From positions 124,001 to 188,000 of the forward strand of contig CAVSAT010000002.1 of NCBI GenBank assembly GCA_963726005.1: a stretch of DNA of 64,000 nt, given 5' to 3'. Positions 38,096 through 46,612 of this stretch are shown here, in pieces (position 1 is the first letter of the stretch; every line of letters starts with the position of its first letter). The stretch is from Bog-473 sp963726005 (GTDB taxonomy: Bacteria; Actinomycetota; Acidimicrobiia; Acidimicrobiales; RAAP-2). Under the pieces are notes generated by a model. It saw nothing but the letters and a program-made list of their open reading frames with translations. It was not told the DNA's origin and searched no databases. The position numbers were made by a program, and so were the translations under genes.

Positions 38096-39414
38096 CGTTG
38101 CGCCGTCGCGTCGACCACGACCGCCTCTCCCCGCGTGACGGTGTGTCGAACGGCGCCTGTGAACGTGCGCCCGGCATACGGCGTGTTGCGGCTGCGGCTG
38201 GCCAGCCGCGCCGGGTCCACCACTGTGGTCGCGGCGGGATCGAAGACGCACAGGTTGGCCGCCGCGCCCGGCTCGACCGGCCCGCCCTGCGCGCTGTGAC
38301 CGGCGTGCCGCCGGTCGGTGACCCGCAAACGGGCGATGGCGGCCGGCTGGGCGCTCATGAGCGCGAACAGCCGTTCGGGGCTCAGATGCGGCGAGAGCAC
38401 TTCCCACGCGATCGGCAGCGCGGTCTGCAGGCCAAGCATGCCGGGCGGGGCCTGGTCGAAGGGAACGTCCTTGGTCTCGGGCGCGTGGGGGGCGTGGTCC
38501 GTGGCCACGGCGTCGATCGTCCCGTCGATCAGTCCCGCCACCACCGCTGCGACGTCCTCGTCGGTTCGCAACGGCGGGTTGACCTTGAACACCGGGTCGT
38601 ACCCCTCTACCACCGCGTGGGTGAGGAGCATGTGGTGTGGCGCAGCCTCGGCCGTGACCGGGAGCCCTTCGTGCTTGGCCCGCCGTACGAGCTCGACCGA
38701 CCCGGCCGTCGAGAGGTGGAGGAAATGGACGGGTGCGCCCGTCAGCCGCACGAGGGCGATGTCGCGGGCAACCATGGCTTCCTCGGCGGCGGCCGGCACG
38801 CCCGGGATCCCGAGTCGGCTGGACCAGCACCCTTCGTGCATGGCGCCGCCGGCGGCCAGGCAAGCGTCCTCGCAGTGCTGGGCGAGCGTGACGCCGAGTC
38901 CCTTGGCGTAGTCGAGCGCACGACGCATGAGCGCCCCGTCCTGCACGCCTTCGCCGTCGTCGGTGAAGAGCGTCACGCCGAGAGCGGCGAGTTCGCCGAG
39001 GGGTGCCAGGGCCGTCCCGGCGCGCCCCGCGGTGATGGCCCCGGCCACGGCGACCTCGGCCAGGCAGCCGGACCCGAGGGCGAGCACCTCGGCCGCCACT
39101 CCGGCGGAGTCGATCGGCGGGTCGGTGTTCGGCATGGCCACGACGGCCGTGTAGCCACCGAGCGCGGCGGCCCGGGCACCGGACTCGATCGTCTCGGCCT
39201 CCTCGCGCCCCGGCTGGCGCAGGTGGGTGTGCAGGTCCACCAGGCCCGGGCCGACGAGGCACCCGCCGGCATCGAGGACGAGCGCGCCGCCCGGTGCGTC
39301 GACGGACTCGGCCAGGCCGACCACGACCCCGTCGCCGACCGCAACGTCGAGACGGGACAGACCGGCGGGCCCGACGACGGTGCCGCCCCGGATGACGAGG
39401 TCGACGTCAGGCAA
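38092..39414 (-). CDS. pyrC: Dihydroorotase (type I)
   Basis: Zinc amidohydrolase closing carbamoyl aspartate to dihydroorotate. 440 residues. Metal ligands in VDLHTHLRQPGREEAE (HxH) and, later, in LAQHCEDACLAAGG and LHLSTAGSVELVRRAK; the catalytic Asp is in DAVATDHAPHAPETK. No ATG or GTG precedes the conserved start, but TTG at 39414 gives LPDVDLVIRGGTV and overlaps the pyrB stop by 8 nt, so I take TTG as the start. Confidence 0.94.
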   Translation of the reverse strand: MPDVDLVIRGGTVVGPAGLSRLDVAVGDGVVVGLAESVDAPGGALVLDAGGCLVGPGLVDLHTHLRQPGREEAETIESGARAAALGGYTAVVAMPNTDPPIDSAGVAAEVLALGSGCLAEVAVAGAITAGRAGTALAPLGELAALGVTLFTDDGEGVQDGALMRRALDYAKGLGVTLAQHCEDACLAAGGAMHEGCWSSRLGIPGVPAAAEEAMVARDIALVRLTGAPVHFLHLSTAGSVELVRRAKHEGLPVTAEAAPHHMLLTHAVVEGYDPVFKVNPPLRTDEDVAAVVAGLIDGTIDAVATDHAPHAPETKDVPFDQAPPGMLGLQTALPIAWEVLSPHLSPERLFALMSAQPAAIARLRVTDRRHAGHSAQGGPVEPGAAANLCVFDPAATTVVDPARLASRSRNTPYAGRTFTGAVRHTVTRGEAVVVDATAQR

Positions 39415-40396
39415 CGGCCGGCACCTCCGCGGCGCCCGGCAGCTCGCCCCCGAGCAGCAGGAAGAGGATGGCCATGCGCACCGCCACCCCGTTGGCCACC
39501 TGCTGGGTGACGACGGTCCGTGGCATGTCGGCCACGTCGGAGGCGATCTCGACGCCGCGCACCATCGGCCCGGGGTGGGTGACGATCGCGTGCTCGGCCA
39601 GGCGCCCGGCCCGGCGCGCCGTGAGGCCCCACCCCGCCGTGTACTCGCGCAGGCTGGGCACGAACGACCCGCTCCCGCGCTCGGCCTGCAGGCGCAGGAG
39701 CGAAACGACGTCGGCGTCGCCGAGGGCGTCATCGAGGTCGGCCGCCACCTCCACGGGCCATCCCTCGAGCGAGGGCGGCAGCAAGCTGCCGGGTGCGGCC
39801 AGGGTGACGTGGGCTCCCAGTGCGGTGTAGGCCAGCACCTCGGAGCGGGCCACCCGGCTGTGGCGGATGTCGCCGACGATCAGGACGCGCAGACCCTCGA
39901 AGCAGCCGACGCCGAGCTCCTCGGGCGCGACGCCCTTGCGCTCCGCCAGGACCTGGCGGACCGTGAAGCAGTCGAGCAGCGCCTGCGTCGGGTGCTCGTG
40001 CCAGCCGTCGCCCGCGTTGACGACACGGGCGCGCTCGACCCAGCGCGCCACCTGGTGTGGCGCCCCCGCCGACGAGTGCCGGATGATGACGGCGTCGATG
40101 CCCATCGCCTCCACGGTCTCGACCGTGTCGCGCAGGCTCTCGCCCTTCTTCACCGACGAGCTGGCCATGGCGAGCGAGAGCACGTCGGCCGACAGCCGCT
40201 TGGCGGCTGTCTCGAACGAGAGCCGGGTGCGGGTCGACTCCTCGAAGAAGAGCGTCGCCACCACCTTGCCGCGCAGTGTCGGCACCTTTGGCATCGAGCG
40301 GCGCTCGACCTCGGCGAACGCCTCCGCGACGCGAAGGACCTCGGCGATGCCGGCGGGCCCCAGGTCGGCGACCGAGAGGAGGTGGGGGGAGGTCAC
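39407..40396 (-). CDS. pyrB: Aspartate carbamoyltransferase catalytic subunit
   Basis: Condenses carbamoyl phosphate and aspartate. 329 residues with the carbamoyl-phosphate motif FEESTRTRLSFETAAKRL, the swinging-loop SSSVKKGESLRDTVE, NAGDGWHEHPTQALLD and the C-terminal HPGPMVRGVEI. No PyrI regulatory chain is encoded nearby. It overlaps pyrR by 4 nt. Note that argF has SARTR where this paralogue has STRTR. Confidence 0.97.
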   Translation of the reverse strand: MTSPHLLSVADLGPAGIAEVLRVAEAFAEVERRSMPKVPTLRGKVVATLFFEESTRTRLSFETAAKRLSADVLSLAMASSSVKKGESLRDTVETVEAMGIDAVIIRHSSAGAPHQVARWVERARVVNAGDGWHEHPTQALLDCFTVRQVLAERKGVAPEELGVGCFEGLRVLIVGDIRHSRVARSEVLAYTALGAHVTLAAPGSLLPPSLEGWPVEVAADLDDALGDADVVSLLRLQAERGSGSFVPSLREYTAGWGLTARRAGRLAEHAIVTHPGPMVRGVEIASDVADMPRTVVTQQVANGVAVRMAILFLLLGGELPGAAEVPAVA

Positions 40397-40965
40397 TTGT
40401 CCTCGAGGGTCCCGATCCAGACGCCGTCCTCGCCGACGTCGACCATCTCCTCGCGGCGTGTCGGGAGGTTCTTGCCGACGTAGTCGGGACGGATGGGCAG
40501 CTCACGGTGGCCGCGGTCGATCATGACGGCGAGTTGGACGGCGCGGGCGCGGCCGAAGTCGTTGAGGGCGTTGAGGGCGGCCCGGATGGTCCGCCCCGTG
40601 AAGAGGACGTCGTCGACCAGCACGACCACCCGGCCGGCCAGGTCGGCCCGGATGTCGGTGACGGCCTCGGGGAGCACAGGACGCAGCCCGATGTCGTCGC
40701 GGTAGAAGGCCACGTCGAGGCTCCCCAGGTCGATGGTGTCGGTGCCCTCGATCTGGCGGAGCATCTCGGCCATCTTGGTGGCGATGGGGACCCCGCCGGT
40801 CTGGAGCCCCACCAGGACCACGTCGTCCACCCCGCCGTTGCGCTCGACGATCTCGTGCGACATGCGCGTGAGGGCGCGCTGGACGTCGGCGGAGCTCAGG
40901 ACCTGGGCATGGGCAACGAACACGCCCCCGAGGGGCCGCGTGTGACTGCGTTCGCGTTCGGCCAC
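40393..40965 (-). CDS. pyrR: Pyrimidine operon RNA-binding attenuator/repressor PyrR
   Basis: UMP-responsive RNA-binding regulator with a phosphoribosyltransferase fold, often with weak uracil phosphoribosyltransferase activity. 190 residues; the PRPP loop VVVLVDDVLFTGRTIRAALN is clear, and GLQTGGVPIATKMAEML precedes it. The GTG start follows AGGAGG at a normal distance. The hairpin at 40981-41000, just before that ribosome-binding site, has the PyrR recognition sequence, so PyrR probably represses its own operon at translation, as shown in mycobacteria. Confidence 0.96.
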   Translation of the reverse strand: MAERERSHTRPLGGVFVAHAQVLSSADVQRALTRMSHEIVERNGGVDDVVLVGLQTGGVPIATKMAEMLRQIEGTDTIDLGSLDVAFYRDDIGLRPVLPEAVTDIRADLAGRVVVLVDDVLFTGRTIRAALNALNDFGRARAVQLAVMIDRGHRELPIRPDYVGKNLPTRREEMVDVGEDGVWIGTLEDK

Positions 40966-40980
40966 TGTTCCTCCTGCCGT

Positions 40981-41000
40981 GTGAGCCTCACGGGACTCAC
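40981..41000 (-). promoter_or_regulatory. PyrR-binding RNA hairpin in pyr leader
   Basis: In the pyr mRNA sense: stem GTGAG, loop TCCCGTGAGG, stem CTCAC. The 14 nt AGTCCCGTGAGGCT match the PyrR anti-antiterminator consensus ARUCCNGNGAGGYU at every position. The hairpin ends about 6 nt before the AGGAGG of pyrR, and no terminator/antiterminator pair is visible, pointing to translational control. A TACAGT -10 candidate lies at 41018-41023. Confidence 0.88.
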
Positions 41001-41099
41001 TTCACGGTCGGAGCACCACTGTAGCGCGCTCGGGCGTCGTTCTTGCCCGGCCGGCCGTGATCTCTGGCCCGACCTCGAGCTCGGGATCAGGCCTCGTGA

Positions 41100-41507
41100 T
41101 CAGGGCGAGGACGGTCCGATGTCGGCGGCGATGGTCGACAGGATGCCGTTCACGAAGCGGCCCGACTCGTCGGTCGAGTAGGCCTTGACCAGCTCGACGG
41201 CCTCGTCGATCACGACCGCCACCGGGGGTCCCTCGGCGTCGAGCAGCTCGGCGACCGCCATGCGCAGCACGATGCGGTCGATGACCGCCATGCGCTCGAG
41301 CGGCCAGCCGACCGACGCGGCAGCGATGCGACGGTCCGCCTCCTCCCTGCGTGCGTCGACCTGCTCGATCAGGGTGCGGACGAAGGGGTCGGGCGGCAGG
41401 GGCAGGGCGTCGACGACCTGGAGCGGGGCCTCACCCTTGAGCTCGGCCTCGTAGAGCAGCGAGAGCGCCCGCTCCCGCTGCTGGTGGCGGGGGGCGGTGT
41501 CCGTCAT
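41100..41507 (-). CDS. nusB: Transcription antitermination protein NusB
   Basis: All-helical protein that with NusE (S10) binds boxA RNA and supports rRNA antitermination. 135 residues: RHQQRERALSLLYEAELKGE at the N-terminus and the C-terminal VVIDEAVELVKAYSTDESGRFVNGIL typical of NusB. Last gene of the aro-pepP-efp-nusB group, 58 nt after efp and about 135 bp before the pyr operon. Confidence 0.95.
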   Translation of the reverse strand: MTDTAPRHQQRERALSLLYEAELKGEAPLQVVDALPLPPDPFVRTLIEQVDARREEADRRIAAASVGWPLERMAVIDRIVLRMAVAELLDAEGPPVAVVIDEAVELVKAYSTDESGRFVNGILSTIAADIGPSSP

Positions 41508-41565
41508 CGGTCGTGGTCTTCGTCCCGGCCTCGGCCGACTGCAGACATCGGCGAGACCGGGGCCC

Positions 41566-42126
41566 TCAGGCCCGGGTCAAGTACTCGCCGGAGCGGGTGT
41601 CGACCTTGATCACGTCCCCGATGTTCACGAAGAGAGGGACCTGGACCACGAGGCCTGTCTGCAGCGTGGCCGGCTTGCGGGCGCCCGACACGCGGTCACC
41701 CTGGATGCCCGGTTCCGTCTCGGCCACGGTGAGCTCCACCGAGGCGGGGAGGTCCACGCCGACGATCTCGTCGTTGTACATCTGCAGGTTGGCCTCGTCG
41801 CCTTCCTTCAGGTAGTTCGGAGCGTCGCCGAGCAATGCCGGCGTCGCCGTCATCTGCTCGTAGCTCGTGGTGTCCATGAACACGAAGTCGGCACCGTCGC
41901 GGTAGAGGAACTGCATGTCGCGCTTGTCGATGATCGCCTGCTCGAGCTTCTCGTCGGCCCGGTAGGTCCGCTCGATCACGGCACCGCTGCGGACGTTCTT
42001 CAGCTTGGTGCGCACGAACGCGCCACCCTTGCCCGGCTTCACGTGTTGGAACTCGACAACGTTGAACAGGCCCTCGGGGAGGTCGAGGCTCATGCCGTTC
42101 CTCAGGTCATTGGTCGAGACTGCCAT
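41566..42126 (-). CDS. efp: Translation elongation factor P
   Basis: Relieves ribosome stalling at polyproline stretches. 186 residues, three beta domains: N-terminal KOW-like domain with the tip loop KPGKGGAFVRTKLKNV (the modifiable Lys/Arg position), then OB domains with the signature DEIVGVDLPASVELTVAETEPG. Start ATG lies inside the last 20 nt of the upstream peptidase gene. efp beside pepP, aroQ and nusB is a common arrangement. Confidence 0.97.
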   Translation of the reverse strand: MAVSTNDLRNGMSLDLPEGLFNVVEFQHVKPGKGGAFVRTKLKNVRSGAVIERTYRADEKLEQAIIDKRDMQFLYRDGADFVFMDTTSYEQMTATPALLGDAPNYLKEGDEANLQMYNDEIVGVDLPASVELTVAETEPGIQGDRVSGARKPATLQTGLVVQVPLFVNIGDVIKVDTRSGEYLTRA

Positions 42127-43270
42127 GAATATCCTTTGTGAATCGGGTCAGGGGGCGTGCACCGTCCTCGGTCACGACCAGGGTGTCCTCGACACGGACG
42201 CCGCCGTGCCCGGGAACGTAGACACCGGGCTCGACTGTGACGACGAAGCCGGGGGCGAGGATAGCAGTGCCCAGCTGGCTGACCGTCGGGGCCTCGTGGA
42301 TATCGAGGCCGACACCGTGCCCCGTGCCGTGCTCGAAGCGCTCGGCCCAGCCCGCCTCGGCGATGACCTGGCGGCAGATGTCGTCGACCTCCTTGGCGCT
42401 GATTCCGGGGCGGACGGCCTTCGCGCCGGCCGCCTGCGACTCGCCGACGACGGCGAAGATGCGGGCCAACTCGCCATCGGGCTCCGCGTCGACGCAGAAG
42501 GTGCGCGTCATGTCGGAGCGGTAGCCCTCGAAGGTGGCGCCGAAGTCGACCACGACGGGGTCGCCCCGGTTGATGGTGCGAGAACCGGGGTGGTGGTGGG
42601 GTTTGGCCGAATTCTCGCCCGCCGCGACGATCGTGTCGAAGGCAGTGCCCTCCGCCCCGCCGCGGCGCATGGCGGTGTCCAGCTCGAGGGCGAAATGCTC
42701 CTCGGTGACGCCCTGGCCCATGAGCGGCAGCACCTCGAAGAGGGCGGCGTCCGCGATGGCGGCGGCGCGCTCCATCCGGGCGATCTCGGCGGCGTCTTTT
42801 CTCTCCCGGAGCGCCTCGACCCCGTTCGACGTGGCGACGAGCCGGTCGGCATCGAGCAGTTCGGCCCAAGTGCGCTGTGCGCTCCACGACACGTTGTCCG
42901 CCTCGAGGCCGATGCGGCCGATTGCCGCGGCGGCCAGCGCCGCCTGGGCGGCCTTGCGCTGTTCGGTCCCCGGGCCGATGGTGATGTCGACCTGCCCGGC
43001 CGCCCCCGATTTCTCGACCTGCTCGGCCGCCTGCGTCCGGTAGCGCCCGTCTGTCGTGAGCACCGCGATGTCGCGGGTGACGGTGAGCACGCCCGCCGAA
43101 CCGGTGAAACCCGTCAGGTAGCGGATGTTGGCGAGCGTCGTCACGACCAAGGCGTCGATCTCGTGCCCGTCGAAGGACTCGCGCAGGCGGTCGAGGCGCC
43201 CGGTGACGCTGATGGCGGGGAGGGCAGCGGGGGCCGGCGTGTACGGGTTGGCCCGGGCGGTCGTCGTCAT
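42107..43270 (-). CDS. pepP: M24-family Xaa-Pro aminopeptidase
   Basis: Dimetal 'pita-bread' peptidase removing N-terminal residues before proline. 387 residues: N-terminal creatinase-like domain (30-150) and catalytic domain (160-387) with metal ligands in VVDFGATFEGYRSDMTRTF (two Asp), FEHGTGHGVGLDIHE (His), EPGVYVPGHGG (Glu) and VEDTLVVTEDG (Glu). No signal peptide. The ATG overlaps the aroQ stop. PepP versus PepQ specificity cannot be decided from sequence. Confidence 0.88.
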   Translation of the reverse strand: MTTTARANPYTPAPAALPAISVTGRLDRLRESFDGHEIDALVVTTLANIRYLTGFTGSAGVLTVTRDIAVLTTDGRYRTQAAEQVEKSGAAGQVDITIGPGTEQRKAAQAALAAAAIGRIGLEADNVSWSAQRTWAELLDADRLVATSNGVEALRERKDAAEIARMERAAAIADAALFEVLPLMGQGVTEEHFALELDTAMRRGGAEGTAFDTIVAAGENSAKPHHHPGSRTINRGDPVVVDFGATFEGYRSDMTRTFCVDAEPDGELARIFAVVGESQAAGAKAVRPGISAKEVDDICRQVIAEAGWAERFEHGTGHGVGLDIHEAPTVSQLGTAILAPGFVVTVEPGVYVPGHGGVRVEDTLVVTEDGARPLTRFTKDIHGSLDQ

Positions 43271-43716
43271 GGCTCTGCGGCTCCCTTCAAGAGTGCTGCG
43301 ACGGCGTCGATGGCGAGCTCGTAGCCGATCCCACCGAAGCCGGCGACAACCCCCGACGTCACTGGGGCGAGCACCGAGGTGTGTCGGAAGGGCTCGCGGG
43401 CAGCCGGGTTCGACAGGTGCAGCTCCACGACCGGTCCGTCGAATGCGGCCACGGCGTCGTGGAGCGACCACGACGTGTGGCTCAGCGCGCCGGCGTTGAT
43501 GACCAGCGCGTCCGCCCGGTTGCGGGCCGCGTGGACGGCCTCGATCAGCTCGCCCTCGTGGTTCGACTGCAGGTGCTCGAGCTCGAGGCCGTGCCGCCCG
43601 GCCGCCACCTCGGCCCGTTTCACGTGGACGCCCAGCGTGTCGGTCCCGTACACGTCCGGCTCCCGCTCGCCGAGCAGGTCGAGGTTGGGCCCCGAGAGGA
43701 GCAGGACGAGGCTCAC
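43267..43716 (-). CDS. aroQ: 3-dehydroquinate dehydratase type II
   Basis: Third shikimate-pathway step. 149 residues, dodecamer-forming type II fold: LSGPNLDLLGEREPDVYG (flexible loop with catalytic Tyr), QSNHEGELIEAVHAA, INAGALSHTSW and ELHLSNPAAREPFRHTSV (catalytic His region). The GTG start overlaps the aroB stop (GTGA). Confidence 0.95.
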   Translation of the reverse strand: MSLVLLLSGPNLDLLGEREPDVYGTDTLGVHVKRAEVAAGRHGLELEHLQSNHEGELIEAVHAARNRADALVINAGALSHTSWSLHDAVAAFDGPVVELHLSNPAAREPFRHTSVLAPVTSGVVAGFGGIGYELAIDAVAALLKGAAEP

Positions 43717-44749
43717 GAGCGTGCACCCATGTCGGCCAGGGTAGCGACCACGTCGGCGGCTGCCACACCACGCACCGCCTCGACGCCGTCGGGGCCGTCG
43801 AGCACGAAGGTGAGGTCCTGCTGTGCCTTCTTGTCCCGGCCCATGAACGTCAACAACTCGGTGGCGTCGGCGCCGGACGGGAGCTCGGTCGGGAGGTCGA
43901 AGCTGGCGATGACCGCGCGGTGCTCGTCGACCCGTGCCTCGTCGATGCGACCGAGACGCTGTGCGAGCTTGGCGGCGAACAGGAGCCCGATGGCGACGGC
44001 CTCGCCGTGGCGCAGGTCCCAGTCCGCGTGGCCGGCGAGCGCGGCGCCCTCCAGCGCATGGCCCAGGGTGTGGCCGTAGTTGAGGATCACGCGCCGCCCG
44101 CCCTCGCGCTCGTCCTCGGACACGACGGCCGCCTTGATGGCGACGCAACGGGAGACCTGCTCCTCGATGGGCTGGTCGGCCAGAGGTCCGTCACCGAGGA
44201 AGGCGTACTTGGCGATCTCTCCCCGGCCGCAAGCCCATTCGCGGGGGAAGGCTCGCCAGCGTCTCGGTGTCGCAGAGCACGGCGTTGGGCTGCCAGAAGG
44301 CGCCAACCAGGTTCTTGCCCTCGGGGAGGTTGACCCCGGTCTTGCCGCCGATGGCCGCGTCGACCTGGGCGAGCAGCGAGGTGGCGACGTTCACGCACGC
44401 CGTGCCGCGGTGGTACGTGGCGGCGGCGAACCCGGCGACGTCGGTCACGATGCCGCCGCCGACCGCCACGACGACGTCGAGTCTCGAAAGGCCGGCGCGG
44501 GCGAAGCAACGGGCCAGCTCCTCCACGGTGGCGAGGGTCTTGGCATCCTCACCGTCGGGAATGGTGCGGACCTCGGCGGGAACACCGGGGTCGAGGCCCT
44601 CGACCCAGCCGGCGTCCCTGATCGACTCCTGTGTCACGATCACCGCGCTTGGCCCCAGGCGGCACGAAGCGGGCCGTCTCATGGCGCGCCCCCGACCCGA
44701 CCAGGACGGGGTACGAGCGCTCGGCCAGGTCGACGGAGAGGGCGCGCAC
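43713..44749 (-). CDS. aroB: 3-dehydroquinate synthase, two frameshifts
   Basis: NAD-dependent cyclisation of DAHP to dehydroquinate. Three frames are needed to read it. The N-terminus from GTG 44749 (VRALSVDLAERSYPVLVGSG) breaks at 44643-44648 after VPPGAKR; the middle carries AVIVTQESI, PDGEDAKTLATVEEL, VVAVGGGIVTDVAGFAAATY and the metal region AAIGGKTGVNLPEGKNLVGAFWQP; it breaks again at five G (44243-44247) before REWACGRGEIAKYAFLGD and GHTLGHALEGA. With both repaired, about 346 codons remain, normal for AroB. Its neighbours aroC, aroK and aroQ are intact, so the breaks look like sequence errors. Confidence 0.9.
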
Positions 44750-44763
44750 GTTCTCGTGACTCC

Positions 44764-45372
44764 CTACTCCGACTCGGTCGGAGCGGCGCTGTTGGCGGCG
44801 CGGTTGTCCGCGGTGTCGGCGTCGCGGTTGTCCGCGTTGTCGGCGGCGCAGGCAGCTGAGTCTGCGGCTCCCACGGCCTCGAGGATCAGGGCGGCCACGG
44901 CCTTGGGGGACTTGTCGTCGACGTCGATCACGAGGTCGGCAACCTCGGCGTAGAGCGGGGCGCGCACGTCGTTGAGGCGGACCATCGCCTCCGCCGGGTC
45001 GTCGCCGAGGAGGGGGCGTCCGGCGCCGTCGCCGACACGTCGCGCCAGGGTCTCGGGCTTCGCCCGGAGCCAGACGACGGTGCCGCTCTCCTTGATGAGG
45101 CGGCGGTTGTCTGGGCTGAGCACGGCACCGCCCGCCACCGAGACAACCGACGGTGCGGCGTCGGCGCAGGCACCGGCGAGGACCACCGCCTCCGCCTCGC
45201 GGAAGGCCGGCTCTCCGTCGCGGGAGAAGAGATCGGGCACCGTGAGGCCCGTGGCCGCTTCGACGTCGGCGTCGGAGTCGCGGTATCTCCAGCCGAGGCG
45301 CCGAGCCAGCAGCTGTCCCGTCGTCGTCTTGCCGGCGCCCATCATCCCGACCAGGAGGATGCGCGTGGTCAT
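44764..45372 (-). CDS. aroK: Shikimate kinase with repetitive C-terminal tail
   Basis: Phosphorylates shikimate. 202 residues: P-loop LLVGMMGAGKTTTGQLLARR, the DSDADVEAATG shikimate-binding strand, SRDGEPAFREAEAVVL and VVSVAGGAVL with the GG motif, and the LID Arg in GRPLLGDDP. The fold ends near residue 168; about 30 residues of Ala/Asp/Asn-rich sequence built from a 24-bp repeat follow. The ATG overlaps the aroC stop (ATGA). Confidence 0.94.
   Translation of the reverse strand: MTTRILLVGMMGAGKTTTGQLLARRLGWRYRDSDADVEAATGLTVPDLFSRDGEPAFREAEAVVLAGACADAAPSVVSVAGGAVLSPDNRRLIKESGTVVWLRAKPETLARRVGDGAGRPLLGDDPAEAMVRLNDVRAPLYAEVADLVIDVDDKSPKAVAALILEAVGAADSAACAADNADNRDADTADNRAANSAAPTESE
44794..44841. 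repeat. 24-bp tandem repeat in aroK 3' end
   Basis: Two 24-bp units differing at two positions (44794-44817, 44818-44841), plus a partial third. They encode the 8-residue pattern ADNADNRD/ADTADNRA of the AroK tail. Confidence 0.9.
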
Positions 45373-46556
45373 CCCCGGCTGCCGGCGGCGGAGGACGGCG
45401 TCGTGCCGAGCGAGTCCACAAAGCCGTCGCGGTTGCGCACGACCTCGGCGAGCGAGTCGCCCCCGAATTTGCGCAGCGCCTCGGAGGCCAACACGAACGC
45501 CGTCATCGATTCTGCGACCACGCCCATGGCCGGCACCGCGGTCACGTCGGTGCGCTCGCGGAAGCTCAGCGTCGTCTCCTTCGTCACCACGTCGACCGTC
45601 TCGAGTACCGGGCGGTTGAGCGTGGCGAGCGGCTTCATGGCCACCCGCGCCACGAGGAGCGCGCCGTTGGAGATGCCCCCTTCGATCCCGCCGGCCCGGT
45701 CGGTCGGCCGCACGTAGCCCTCGTCGGGGTCGTAGCCGATGGCGTCGTGCGCCTCGGAGCCGCGACGGGCCGCGTTGTCCCACCCCTCGCCGATCTCGAC
45801 TGCCTTCACCGCCTGGATCGACATGAGCGCCTGGGCCAGGTTCGCATCGAGCTTGCGGTCCCAGTGCACGTGGCTGCCCAGGCCGACCGGCACGCCGTAG
45901 GCGAGGACCTCGGCCACACCGCCGAGGGAGTCACCCTCCTTGGCGGCCGCCTTCACCTCGGCGATCATCGCCTCTTCGGCTGTCCGGTCGAAGCAGCGCA
46001 CGGCGCTCTCGTCGACCTTGTCCAGGTCGCTCGGGCCCGGCCGGGGGCTGTCGGGAGGAGTGGTGACAGTGCCCAGCGCCACGATGTGGCTGATGACCGA
46101 GACGCCGAGCTGGGTGAGCAGCAGCTTGGCCAAGGTGCCCGCTGCCACGCGGGCGGCCGTCTCGCGGGCCGAGGCCCGTTCCAGCACGTCCCTGGCGTCT
46201 TCGAAGCCGTACTTGAGCATCCCGGGCAGGTCGGCGTGACCCGGCCTCGGCTGGGTGAGCACCTTCGACGGCGCACCCGGCTCGGGTGACATCTCCTCGG
46301 TCCACTTCGGCCACTCGGTGTTGGCGATCTCGACCGCCACCGGCGATCCGAGCGTGCGCCCGTGACGGATGCCGCCGAGCAGCGTGATCTCGTCTGCCTC
46401 GAAGCGCATGCGCGGGCCGCGGCCGAAGCCGAGCCGCCGCCGGGCCAGCTCGTCGGTGATGTCCGATGCCTCGACGGGCAACCCCGCCGGCAACCCCTCG
46501 ACGATCACGACCAGGGCGCGACCGTGCGATTCACCGGCGGTTAGAAAGCGCAGCAC
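45369..46556 (-). CDS. aroC: Chorismate synthase
   Basis: Final shikimate-pathway step, needing reduced FMN. 395 residues. Signature 1 FLTAGESHGRALVVIVEGLP, the Arg-rich loop LARRRLGFGRGPRMRFE, signature 2 region GLGSHVHWDRKLDANLAQAL and the C-terminal signature VPAMGVVAESMTAFVLA are all present. The GTG start lies 6 nt after TAGCGT. Heads the operon aroC-aroK-aroB-aroQ-pepP-efp-nusB. Chorismate made here also feeds the menaquinone genes at 54-60 kb. Confidence 0.97.
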   Translation of the reverse strand: MLRFLTAGESHGRALVVIVEGLPAGLPVEASDITDELARRRLGFGRGPRMRFEADEITLLGGIRHGRTLGSPVAVEIANTEWPKWTEEMSPEPGAPSKVLTQPRPGHADLPGMLKYGFEDARDVLERASARETAARVAAGTLAKLLLTQLGVSVISHIVALGTVTTPPDSPRPGPSDLDKVDESAVRCFDRTAEEAMIAEVKAAAKEGDSLGGVAEVLAYGVPVGLGSHVHWDRKLDANLAQALMSIQAVKAVEIGEGWDNAARRGSEAHDAIGYDPDEGYVRPTDRAGGIEGGISNGALLVARVAMKPLATLNRPVLETVDVVTKETTLSFRERTDVTAVPAMGVVAESMTAFVLASEALRKFGGDSLAEVVRNRDGFVDSLGTTPSSAAGSRG

Positions 46557-46562
46557 ACAGCA

Positions 46563-46568
46563 ACGCTA
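46563..46568 (-). promoter_or_regulatory. Putative leaderless -10 of aro operon (TAGCGT)
   Basis: TAGCGT is 6 nt before the aroC GTG, in the 56-bp gap after the NfuA-like gene. No obvious -35. Confidence 0.5.
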
Positions 46569-46612
46569 CCGGACGGCCGACGCCGTCCTTGAGCTGCGAG
46601 GGCCCTGAAGAC

